DNA of 6,279 bases, taken from assembly GCA_017549085.1 (NCBI GenBank), contig JAFYVO010000175.1, positions 1 to 6,279 on the forward strand, written 5' to 3'. The stretch comes from Thermoguttaceae bacterium (GTDB lineage Bacteria > Planctomycetota > Planctomycetia > Pirellulales > Thermoguttaceae). The translations under genes were made by a program, and so were the position numbers. The first letter of the stretch is position 1. The number at the start of each line of letters is the position of its first letter. Below, in pieces: positions 1-6,279 of this stretch. The notes under the pieces are model-generated. The model saw only the letters and a program-made list of their open reading frames with translations, made no database searches and was not told the DNA's origin.

Positions 1-2
1 AC

Positions 3-1889
3 GGAAAGGAAAATAAGGGTTGGGATAAGGTTGTATCAATTATGAATAAACTGGTTGATATTGCCGTGGAAATACCAAAAGACAGATATCCTACCGAAGA
101 AGAAGCTTTTGAATATCTTCATAAAAATTATGAAGTTTGTTATGAACTCATAGATGCATATAAAAATAATGAGGTTGATATTTCAGCGGATGATTTGACC
201 GGGCTTTTGTTTGCGGATAACTGGATAGCAAATATGTGGACTGCAATATGTATATTAAGTGCAGATGATAATGATATGACAACATCGGCAGAGGAAGTTA
301 TTTCTCAAACAGAAGAAAAGATGAGTCAGAAAAGCGGCGAAAAGACAATGAGCTTTACAAAAGCAATACTCGACTGGTCAAAGAAATTTTCCGACAAAGC
401 AGTTGGTGTAGTGGAACTTGGCGGAACAAATCCTATGAAAGCAGGCGTTGTAAAGGCGTGGGATATGTATGCAAAGGAACTGGCAATGCTTGCTCAAAAG
501 CTTTGTGAAGTTGAAAATCCTTCGCACGACAACATTATCTTACAGCTTCCGACATCTCAATGCAGTATTAAAATAGGAACATATCAGGATGTTTTACCGA
601 GTGTGTATAATTACAGAAAATCCGAACCGCTTAAGGGAAGAGTTGAACTTTTAACACCGGCGGGAGAAGTTCTCGGAAAAACAGAAGAATTTGAAGTAAT
701 GGCAGGAGAGAGTGCTCAGCCTGTAATGAACATTTTCATGAACGGACTTGACGAGGGTGATTACAAAATCCGTATGGTTGAAAATGATGAGGTTATTGTT
801 GAGAGAAAAGCGCATATATCTGCAAGAGAAGTGTTTGACGTAAAGCTTTCAAATATCCACACAACTTTTGACCAAATTGAAAAAATCGGTGTGGAATTTA
901 CAAATAAAGACGATTTCGATTTTGAAGCGGAACTCGATTGGGAAGAGGAAGAAGCGATCAAAGTCGGCGGCGCTCGCGTCGCGCAGAAACCGATTTCCGC
1001 GCCGACGCTCGTTCCGGAAACTTCGGTCGCCAAAGCGACGGCCCGCCCGTCGACGCGGTTCTCCGCCGCGCTCGACCTCGTCGAGGCGAACGCAAACGCC
1101 GACGAATCCGACAATTACGGAACGTCGATTCTTGCCGCCGACGACGCGCCGACCCTCGCGACCGACGACGAAACGTTCTTGACCGACGCTCCGCCGCTCC
1201 TTCTCGACTTCGAGAACGAACTCCTTGAAGGAACGGATGAAAACGCCTCGAACGTTCGCGGCGACGCCGAGTCGACGCAGGTCGCGAAACCGGCGCCGTT
1301 GGCCGCCTTCCCGGCCCCGAACGCCGACGACGCGGTCGCGCTTCCGAGTTTGCCCGCCCTTGTCGCCGACGACGCGTCCCCCGAGTCGAGCGAAAGCGCC
1401 TCCCTTCCGATCCTCGTCTTCGACGACGCGACGGAAGCGACGCCTTCGACCGCTTCGAACGTTTCGACGGCGAACGAAACGGCGACGCTCGAGGACGTTC
1501 CGCTCCTTTTGCTTCCCGACGTCGAAATGTCGGACGCGCAACCGACGGTCGAAACGCCGAAAAAAACCGCGTCCCGGTCGACGCCCAAAGTCGCTTTAAA
1601 AAGCGATTTAACGCCGCCGCTGAAAACGCGCGGTCGCGCGGTCGCGCCGATCGTTCCGAACGCGAAAAAACCGTCGCCGTCCGTTAAGACGACGCCGGAC
1701 GCGCAACCGGAAACGCCGTCCGCCAAGACGACGCCGGACGCGCAACCGACTCCGACGGAAGCCCCCGTTTGGCGCGCCGTCGAGCCGAAACCCGCGCGAC
1801 CGCAAGCGCAGGTCGCGCCGCCGAGCGCTAAAACGGCGCGCGTCGCGACGGAAAAAGGCGCGACGTTCCGCAAACCGGAAATTCACTAA
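3..1889 (+). CDS. Hypothetical protein, composite frame: AT-rich N-terminal part joined to GC-rich disordered tail (5' partial)
   Basis: I do not recognise this protein. The first ATG is at 42, but the frame is open leftwards to position 3 and reads GKENKGWDKVVSI before that Met. No strong Shine-Dalgarno site precedes the ATG (only AAGG at 27-30), so the gene probably begins outside the window. Numbering from ATG 42 gives 615 residues. Residues 1-165 look helical and soluble. Residues about 170-300 look beta-rich, possibly Ig-like (for example LKGRVELLTPAGEVLG and GLDEGDYKIRMVE). From about residue 305 the chain is low complexity: acidic to about 505, then Lys/Arg/Pro-rich to the end. No signal peptide or membrane segment is visible. 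Codon style changes at the same place: Arg is AGA in 5 of 6 cases before residue 305 and CGN in 11 of 11 after it. The stop is TAA at 1887-1889, followed by a terminator. Either the two halves come from different genomes joined in assembly, or this is a genuine fusion. The open frame is certain; its integrity as one gene is not. Confidence 0.55.
   Translation, partial: GKENKGWDKVVSIMNKLVDIAVEIPKDRYPTEEEAFEYLHKNYEVCYELIDAYKNNEVDISADDLTGLLFADNWIANMWTAICILSADDNDMTTSAEEVISQTEEKMSQKSGEKTMSFTKAILDWSKKFSDKAVGVVELGGTNPMKAGVVKAWDMYAKELAMLAQKLCEVENPSHDNIILQLPTSQCSIKIGTYQDVLPSVYNYRKSEPLKGRVELLTPAGEVLGKTEEFEVMAGESAQPVMNIFMNGLDEGDYKIRMVENDEVIVERKAHISAREVFDVKLSNIHTTFDQIEKIGVEFTNKDDFDFEAELDWEEEEAIKVGGARVAQKPISAPTLVPETSVAKATARPSTRFSAALDLVEANANADESDNYGTSILAADDAPTLATDDETFLTDAPPLLLDFENELLEGTDENASNVRGDAESTQVAKPAPLAAFPAPNADDAVALPSLPALVADDASPESSESASLPILVFDDATEATPSTASNVSTANETATLEDVPLLLLPDVEMSDAQPTVETPKKTASRSTPKVALKSDLTPPLKTRGRAVAPIVPNAKKPSPSVKTTPDAQPETPSAKTTPDAQPTPTEAPVWRAVEPKPARPQAQVAPPSAKTARVATEKGATFRKPEIH
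910..956. other. Abrupt base-composition and codon-usage junction
   Basis: Left of here the DNA is AT-rich: positions 121-180 have 13 G+C of 60. Right of here it is GC-rich: positions 1141-1200 have 42 of 60. The last clearly AT-style codons are GAA TTT ACA AAT AAA near 894-908, and the first clearly GC-style run begins at GCG ATC AAA GTC GGC from 954. Between them is the low-complexity purine run GAAGAGGAAGAAG (942-954), encoding four Glu, which could have served as microhomology. The frame is kept across the join. I see no insertion-sequence end, direct repeat or tRNA at the boundary. Confidence 0.8.
1675..1748 (+). repeat. Two-copy tandem repeat, 39-base period (13 residues)
   Basis: Positions 1675-1709 and 1714-1748 are near-identical 35-base copies. 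They differ only at the two bases before AAGACGACG (TT in the first, CC in the second). The period is 39 bases, so the frame is preserved and the protein repeats as PSVKTTPDAQPET then PSAKTTPDAQPTP. It lies in the Pro/Thr/Lys-rich tail of the first frame and probably arose by recent in-frame duplication within disordered sequence. Confidence 0.85.
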
Positions 1890-1896
1890 CCTCGGC

Positions 1897-1933
1897 GACC
1901 GCGGCGTTTTCCCAAACGTCGCGGTCTTTTTTT
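1897..1933 (+). terminator. Rho-independent terminator after the first frame
   Basis: A 13-base-pair stem pairs 1897-1909 (GACCGCGGCGTTT) with 1914-1926 (AAACGTCGCGGTC). It has one G-U pair and a four-base loop TCCC, and is followed by seven T (1927-1933). It starts 7 bases after the TAA stop. There is no A-run on the left, so it should work only on the plus strand. It separates the first frame from the beta-helix gene transcriptionally. Confidence 0.9.
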
Positions 1934-2053
1934 GCTTTCTTCGCGTCTTCTCGTCTTTTCTTCTTTTCCCCTTCGCGCGTTTTTTTTTTCGAACGCAACT
2001 TTTTAATTCTCGTCGTTTACCGTTTGATTTTCTTCCGCTCGCCGCCGCGCGTC

Positions 2054-2082
2054 TTGCAATTCGTCTTCGCGTCCGGTACAAT
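2054..2082 (+). promoter_or_regulatory. Predicted sigma70-type promoter for the beta-helix gene
   Basis: TTGCAA at 2054-2059 (4 of 6 match to TTGACA) and TACAAT at 2077-2082 (5 of 6 match to TATAAT) are separated by exactly 17 bases. Transcription would start near 2089-2091, giving a 5' leader of roughly 80 bases before the ATG at 2169. Its place just after a terminator and before a gene fits. In GC-rich surroundings such a pair is unlikely by chance, but it is a prediction from sequence only. Confidence 0.6.
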
Positions 2083-2152
2083 AAGGGAAAATCGGCGAAC
2101 GCCAAGCGCGTTTCGCCGCCGTTCGCTTCCGCAACGCCCTGTTCTAACGTTT

Positions 2153-2159
2153 GAAAGGA
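2153..2159 (+). promoter_or_regulatory. Ribosome binding site deciding the ATG 2169 start
   Basis: GAAAGGA lies 9 bases before the ATG at 2169. The longer frame would start with TTG at 2151, but that start overlaps this site and has no Shine-Dalgarno of its own, so ATG 2169 is preferred. The site sits in the loop of a possible small hairpin: TAACGT at 2145-2150 is complementary to ACGTTA at 2164-2169. Confidence 0.7.
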
Positions 2160-2168
2160 AAAGACGTT

Positions 2169-4028
2169 ATGCGTTCAACCGTCAACATTTTTCAACGCGC
2201 TTCCCTTCGTCGCTTTCGCCGATATTGCGCGCTTGCCGCCGTCGGCGCGCTCGGCGCCGTCGCGCTCGACCTTAACCGCTCCTTCGACGCCGCGCTCTCG
2301 TTCGCCGCCGATTATTACGTCGACTCGCGAACCGGAGACGACGCCGACGACGGGCTGTCGCCGGAAAACGCTTGGCGTTCGCTCGAGCGCGTTTCTTCGG
2401 CGAAACTGCAACCGGGGGACGCGGTTTACTTTAAGGCGGGCGAACGTTGGCGCGGCGGGCTGAAACCGGCGTCCGGCTCCCCCGGTAAACCCGTTCTTTA
2501 TTCGAGTTACGGCGAAGGCGCGAAACCGAGTATTCTCCGCTCCGTCGCGCTGAACGACGAACGCGATTGGGTTCAAGTCGGCGACGACCTTTGGGCGACG
2601 CGGCCGACGGAAATTCGCGTCGTCGGCTCGGGAGGCGATTTTTTAACCGGCGGTTGGGGGATTCACTCCGAAAACGGCGCGAGCGCGTCGTTTAACGTTA
2701 GCGACGTCGACGGCGTTAAGACGTTCCGCGTCAAAATCGCCGAATCGGGAAAAGCGGGGAATCACGTCCAATGGACGAACGGACCGTTCCCGCTGCAAAC
2801 CGGGAAATGTTATCGGGTTACGTTCGACGCGAGCGCGTCGATTCCGTTCGAAGCGCCAAGCGTTTCGCTGATGATGGCGGGCTCGCCTTGGAGCTCTTAC
2901 GGCTCGCTCCTCCAAAACAAGTTTTCGCCGACGCAAGAAAACTCGCGCCAAGAACTCGTCTTCAAAGCGACGCACACCGCCGACGACGCTCGCGTTACGT
3001 TCTACTTCGGAACGCTCCCGAAAGGTTGCGAAATCGAAATTTCGAACCTCGTCGTCGAAGAAATTGAAGTCGACGCGCTCGACCTCGACCCGGACGTCGG
3101 GAACATCATTCTCGACGGGAACAAAGCGGCGTTCAAACGTTGGACGCTCGACGATCTTAAAGCCAACGACGACTTTTGTTACGAACGAAGCGAAGGGCGC
3201 GTTTGGTACCGCTCCGACAAGAATCCGGCGCTCCGGTTTGAGTCGATTGAAGCGGCGGTGATGCGACACGTCGTCGACCTTTCCGGCGTCGAATGGGCGG
3301 TCTTCGACGGGCTCGACCTCCGCTACGGCGCGGCGCACGGGTTCGGCGGCTCCGGGAACGCGCGCGTTACGATCCGCAACTGCGATATTTCTTGGATCGG
3401 CGGCGGCGACCAATACCGCGAAGGCGGCGCCGGGCGACGCGTTCGGTTCGGGAACGGGATCGAATTTTGGGCGTCCGGACGCGACCACGTCGTCGAAAAC
3501 TGCCGTATTTGGGAAGTTTACGACGCGGCGATCACCAACCAAGGCTCCGGCGTCAACGTCGAGCGGAACATCGTTTACCGGAACAATCTCATCTGGAACT
3601 GCGAATATTCGTTCGAATATTGGAACCGCGGGCCGGAATCTGTTACCCAGGACGTCGCGTTCGTCGACAACGTTTGTCTTAACGCGGGTTACGGTTGGGG
3701 GCACGTCCAACGTCCCGACAAGAACGGGCGTTGCGTTATGTTCTACTCGAACACGGCGCAGACGAAAAACCTCGTTTTGCGCGGCAACATTTTCGCCAAC
3801 GCGACCGAAAGCCTCGTCCGCTCCGACGTCGATTGGACGCCGGAACAACCGCGCTTCGAAGGGAACGTCTATTGGCAAGACGACGCGGCGCTTCCTTACG
3901 TCAACTGGCTCCGCAAAAATTACTCGAAAGACGAATTCGACGCTTGGCGACAAGACGCCGACCAAGAAAAAGACGGCGAAATCAAGCAAGTCGACGTTCA
4001 ACGCCTTATCCCAAAAGACGTTAAATAA
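2169..4028 (+). CDS. Secreted right-handed parallel beta-helix protein with inserted CBM4/9-like module
   Basis: From ATG 2169 the product is 619 residues. Residues 11-19 are Arg-rich and 20-35 hydrophobic, followed by Ala-Leu-Ser-Phe-Ala with likely cleavage near Ala46/Ala47, so it should be exported. Residues 48-125 match the N-terminal part typical of polysaccharide-active beta-helix proteins: YYVDSRTGDDADDGLSPENA, then QPGDAVYFKAGERWRG and YSSYGEGAKP. Residues about 157-298 resemble a CBM4/9-type carbohydrate-binding module (ASFNVSDVDGVKTFRVKI, then GKCYRVTFDASA, ending EIEISNLVVEEI). The helix body covers about 365-570, with turns rich in Asn, Gly and Asp such as VTIRNCDISW, FGNGIEFWASGRDHVVENC, YDAAITNQGSG, NAGYGWGHVQRPDKNG and LVLRGNIFAN. 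Proteins of this type are usually lyases, glycosidases or polysaccharide binders; I cannot assign catalytic residues or a substrate. The C-terminal tail after about 575 is charged, and the 'DPxF...SPA' closing segment often seen in relatives is missing. It has its own promoter and a terminator at 4063-4107, so is probably monocistronic. Confidence 0.85.
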   Translation: MRSTVNIFQRASLRRFRRYCALAAVGALGAVALDLNRSFDAALSFAADYYVDSRTGDDADDGLSPENAWRSLERVSSAKLQPGDAVYFKAGERWRGGLKPASGSPGKPVLYSSYGEGAKPSILRSVALNDERDWVQVGDDLWATRPTEIRVVGSGGDFLTGGWGIHSENGASASFNVSDVDGVKTFRVKIAESGKAGNHVQWTNGPFPLQTGKCYRVTFDASASIPFEAPSVSLMMAGSPWSSYGSLLQNKFSPTQENSRQELVFKATHTADDARVTFYFGTLPKGCEIEISNLVVEEIEVDALDLDPDVGNIILDGNKAAFKRWTLDDLKANDDFCYERSEGRVWYRSDKNPALRFESIEAAVMRHVVDLSGVEWAVFDGLDLRYGAAHGFGGSGNARVTIRNCDISWIGGGDQYREGGAGRRVRFGNGIEFWASGRDHVVENCRIWEVYDAAITNQGSGVNVERNIVYRNNLIWNCEYSFEYWNRGPESVTQDVAFVDNVCLNAGYGWGHVQRPDKNGRCVMFYSNTAQTKNLVLRGNIFANATESLVRSDVDWTPEQPRFEGNVYWQDDAALPYVNWLRKNYSKDEFDAWRQDADQEKDGEIKQVDVQRLIPKDVK

Positions 4029-4062
4029 ACGTTAACGCTTAGTTTTCCGCAAAGTCGGCAAT

Positions 4063-4107
4063 AAAAAACGGGCGGCTCTCTCGGTTTGAGAAAGCCGCCC
4101 GTTTTTT
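4063..4107. terminator. Bidirectional intrinsic terminator between convergent genes
   Basis: CGGGCGGCT (4069-4077) pairs with AGCCGCCCG (4093-4101). The stem continues inward after one C/A mismatch with TCTC (4079-4082) against GAGA (4088-4091), leaving a five-base loop. Six A (4063-4068) precede it and six T (4102-4107) follow, so either strand gives a GC stem plus U-run. It ends 21 bases before the stop of the minus-strand gene and begins 34 bases after the stop of the beta-helix gene, and so serves both. Confidence 0.93.
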
Positions 4108-4128
4108 ATCGGAAAGTCGCAACCGCTT

Positions 4129-6279
4129 TTACAGCTTGAAGTTAAAGACTTCGCGAATCAAGCGCGTCAAACGTTGCAAAAGCGTTTGCGGTCGCGCTTT
4201 AATTTTCGTCTTCGCCGTCATCCCGACTTTCACGTCGAGATTTTCCGGCTCGTCCAAGTCGACGCGCACCCGGAACGACGCGCTTTGCGGACGCTCTTCG
4301 CCCCCTTCGACCGTCTCCGTCGCAATCGGGCCGCCCCCCTTGGCGGAAAGTTGGAACGGCGCGTTTTCCATCTTTTGGCGCTCCACGACGTCGATTTCTC
4401 GCACTTCTCTCAAAAGCGTTACTCTCGGGAACTCGTTCAACTTAATCTTCGCCGAACTTCCCGGAACAACGAAATCGATCTTCGATTGGTCGACGACGAT
4501 CACCGCCTCCAACTTTTTCGGATCGCCGACGCTACAGATATGCGTTCCCGGCTCAAGGGTTACGTTCAGGTTGCGCGGCGAAAGGGGCGTTCCCTCCCAT
4601 TGACGCAACTCCGACGACATATCCTCAAACTTGTTCTCGCGGTCGACTCGGTAATACGGCGACACGACGACGCCGTCGATCGGCGCGCGCAGTTCAAGCT
4701 GCAGACGTTGCGCTTGGAGTTCGGCGATCGCCTTGCGCAAACCGTCGAGCCGCGCTCGCAACTCTTGAAGCCGCGCGACGGCCTCTCGCTCCGCGCCCAA
4801 CTGTTCGCACATTCGCATTTCTTGCTCGGTCTCGCGACGTTGGCCTTGAAGCGCCATCAACTCCGCGTCGAGCGTCGGGTTTTGCAGGCGCGCCAGGAGA
4901 TCGCCCTTCTTCACAAAATCGCCCGGTTCGATAAGCTCGCCGTTCGCTTTGGTCGCGATTTCGGCCAAGAAGCCCCCCGATTTCGGCGCCAAAACGTTCG
5001 CCGTCGACGCGTCGTTCGAACGCAACTCGATCACCGCCGGCGCGTAAATCGAATACGGGAAAGGAATTAAACAAAAACCCGCGATCAACGCCAAAACGGC
5101 GGAAAGGGACAGGTAAAAGCGCGTCTTTTTCACTCGGTAAATTCTCCCCGGCACCCAAAAAAACTTCGCGATCTTCCAAAGCGGCGCGATCAACAGCCCG
5201 TAAAGCGACATCGCGGCGATAATCTGCGCGAGGACTTTCAAGCCGTAAGCGTCGAAAAAGTGGTAAACGAAGAACAAAATCGACGCGGTAACGACCCAAC
5301 GGTACGACACGGCGCCGATCGTGTAAAGCGCGAACCAACCTTGATTGCGCTTCGACAAAAACGGGTCGTCTTGCTGCTCCATCCCCAAAAACCACGACGA
5401 AGCCTTTTGCGTCATAATCTTCGTCGCTTTTTGGCGCATGTTCGGGATTTCGAGCAAGTCCGACAGCAGGTAATAACCGTCGTAGCGCAACAGCGGATTC
5501 AAGTTGAACACGATCGTGCTGAGCGACGAAATAAACATCACGTTCAAGCACAAATAGTGCAGCAAATTCTCGTTCGTAAACCACCAAATAAAGGTGCATA
5601 TCGACGCCAACGTGCATTCGACGAAAACGCCGGCGATAACGATTCCCGCGCGCTTCCACTTGCTCGGAATCATCCACGAGTCCGACACGTTGCAATACAA
5701 ACACGGCGTCAACACTAGAATCATCACGCCGAGCTCGTGGCACTCGCCCCCCCAATGCTTACACGACAAACCGTGGCCAAACTCGTGAAGCACTTTCGTC
5801 AAGCCGAGCGTAATACTCAGCAAAATCAGGTTTTCCGGCCCGAAAAACTGCTGGAACTCCGGCAACTTCGAGCGGAAATAGTCGAACTCGATCCCGACCA
5901 ACAGGAGCGCGGCCAGCATCGAAACCAAGCAGAGGCAAAGCGTTACCGGATGGAAGCACCACCGGACGTAAGGCATAAGCCAGTCGAAAAAGCGGTTCGG
6001 GTCGACGCCTTTAAAACGAATCGCCAAAATGTTCGAACACTGCGCCATCACCTCCTTGCGACGGCGTTTTTTGCGCCGTTTCAAGAGTTCGTGGCCTTGG
6101 TCCGGAACGCCGACGACGATCAGGCTGCATTGGTGCAACTGCCCAATAAACGACTGAATCTCTTCCAGCGTAATCTTTTGCGGAGGAAAACGCGCCTCGA
6201 ACGCCTCCTTAATCGCGTCGAGACTTTTCGTTCCGTCGAGCTGTTCTAAGATGAAATATTCCTCGTCTTGGAAACGATA
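4129..6279 (-). CDS. PqqD-like / M50 zinc metalloprotease / HlyD-type adaptor membrane protein (5' partial)
   Basis: 716 residues are visible, counted from codon 6279-6277. The frame is open to the window edge, so the start is missing. Residues 1-60 resemble a PqqD-like domain (YFILEQLDGTKSLDAIKEAF, then FPPQKITLEEIQSFIGQL). A very basic linker KRRKKRRRK follows (67-75). The membrane core spans about 109-410, with roughly eight hydrophobic segments. It holds the zinc motif H165-E166-F167-G168-H169 and the distal site N-L-N-P-L-L-R-Y-D267-G, as in M50 site-2-protease-like 'putative peptide zinc metalloproteases' (the YydH type). Residues 411-467 form a lipoyl-like half (APKSGGFLAEI, EPGDFVKKGDLLARL), 468-530 a coiled coil, and 531-700 the second lipoyl half (LRAPIDGVVVSP) and beta-barrel, as in HlyD/MFP adaptors. 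Likely role: an inner-membrane component of an export or peptide-processing complex with its adaptor in the periplasm. The substrate is unknown, and partner genes would lie beyond the right edge. All key zinc residues are present. A TTG at 6138 could be taken as a start, but it lies inside the PqqD-like domain. Confidence 0.88.
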   Translation of the reverse strand, partial: YRFQDEEYFILEQLDGTKSLDAIKEAFEARFPPQKITLEEIQSFIGQLHQCSLIVVGVPDQGHELLKRRKKRRRKEVMAQCSNILAIRFKGVDPNRFFDWLMPYVRWCFHPVTLCLCLVSMLAALLLVGIEFDYFRSKLPEFQQFFGPENLILLSITLGLTKVLHEFGHGLSCKHWGGECHELGVMILVLTPCLYCNVSDSWMIPSKWKRAGIVIAGVFVECTLASICTFIWWFTNENLLHYLCLNVMFISSLSTIVFNLNPLLRYDGYYLLSDLLEIPNMRQKATKIMTQKASSWFLGMEQQDDPFLSKRNQGWFALYTIGAVSYRWVVTASILFFVYHFFDAYGLKVLAQIIAAMSLYGLLIAPLWKIAKFFWVPGRIYRVKKTRFYLSLSAVLALIAGFCLIPFPYSIYAPAVIELRSNDASTANVLAPKSGGFLAEIATKANGELIEPGDFVKKGDLLARLQNPTLDAELMALQGQRRETEQEMRMCEQLGAEREAVARLQELRARLDGLRKAIAELQAQRLQLELRAPIDGVVVSPYYRVDRENKFEDMSSELRQWEGTPLSPRNLNVTLEPGTHICSVGDPKKLEAVIVVDQSKIDFVVPGSSAKIKLNEFPRVTLLREVREIDVVERQKMENAPFQLSAKGGGPIATETVEGGEERPQSASFRVRVDLDEPENLDVKVGMTAKTKIKARPQTLLQRLTRLIREVFNFKL

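Noticed and set aside
849..1873. Long minus-strand frames across the GC-rich tail of the first frame
   Set aside because: They are Arg-rich or Ser/Gly/Ala-rich shadows. The plus-strand frame has the same codon style as the downstream genes and ends right before a matching terminator.
1980..1989. Ten-T run as a second intrinsic terminator
   Set aside because: The only stem nearby is a 5-base GCGTT/AACGC pair that encloses the T-run rather than preceding it.
2151..2168. TTG at 2151 as the start of the beta-helix protein
   Set aside because: It overlaps the GAAAGGA ribosome binding site, which is correctly placed for ATG 2169.
2643..4001. 452-codon open frame on the minus strand across the beta-helix gene
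   Set aside because: It is a mirror frame produced by GC-rich codon bias. Its protein is Arg/Val/Phe-rich with no recognisable motif, while the plus-strand frame has a signal peptide, domains, a promoter and a ribosome binding site.
4174..5070. 298-codon plus-strand frame opposite the M50/HlyD gene
   Set aside because: Arg/Leu-rich shadow. The minus-strand frame contains clear lipoyl, coiled-coil and protease motifs.
4694..5755. 353-codon minus-strand frame overlapping the M50/HlyD gene
   Set aside because: It is another frame of the same strand, Arg-rich and without motifs, and cannot be coding alongside the well-supported frame.
6136..6138. TTG at 6138 as the start of the M50/HlyD protein
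   Set aside because: The frame continues to the window edge and encodes the first part of a PqqD-like domain, so this codon is an internal Leu.
1..6279. CRISPR array, tRNA, rRNA, insertion sequence or phage attachment site
   Set aside because: I saw no regularly spaced repeats, tRNA-like fold, transposase motif or flanking inverted repeats. The only direct repeat found is the 39-base-period pair inside the first frame.

Overview
The window holds three long genes plus their signals. From about position 950 to the end the DNA has one style: GC-rich, Arg encoded by CGN, and heavy use of GCG, CCG, TCG, GAC and GTC. A secreted right-handed beta-helix protein and a PqqD-like/M50/HlyD membrane protein suggest a planctomycete or a relative, possibly an uncultured gut or rumen lineage. 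This assignment is inference from family resemblance and codon style. The first ~900 bases are very different: AT-rich, with Arg mostly AGA, like a gut Firmicute. The change falls inside one uninterrupted reading frame.

Layout. Positions 3-1889 (+) are one open frame. Its first ~300 codons are an unrecognised protein in the AT-rich style, and its last ~310 codons are a disordered, Ala/Pro/Thr/Asp-rich tail in the GC-rich style. A strong intrinsic terminator follows at 1897-1933. The gap 1934-2168 has a pyrimidine-rich stretch, a good sigma70-type promoter (2054-2082) and a Shine-Dalgarno site. Positions 2169-4028 (+) encode an exported beta-helix protein with an apparent carbohydrate-binding module inserted after its N-terminal part. 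A bidirectional terminator (4063-4107) separates it from a convergent minus-strand gene (4129-6279), which runs off the right edge: a membrane protein with a PqqD-like domain, an M50 (site-2-protease-like) metalloprotease core and a HlyD-type periplasmic adaptor tail.

How they work together. The three genes do not look like one operon: the first two are separated by a terminator and a new promoter, and the third is convergent. The beta-helix protein probably binds or degrades a polysaccharide outside the cytoplasm. The M50/HlyD protein probably belongs to an export or peptide-handling complex whose partners lie beyond the right edge. The main item for a second look is the composition switch in the first frame. 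It is either a chimeric assembly join or a real fusion of a transferred gene with a host-style tail. I see no CRISPR array, tRNA, rRNA or insertion sequence.
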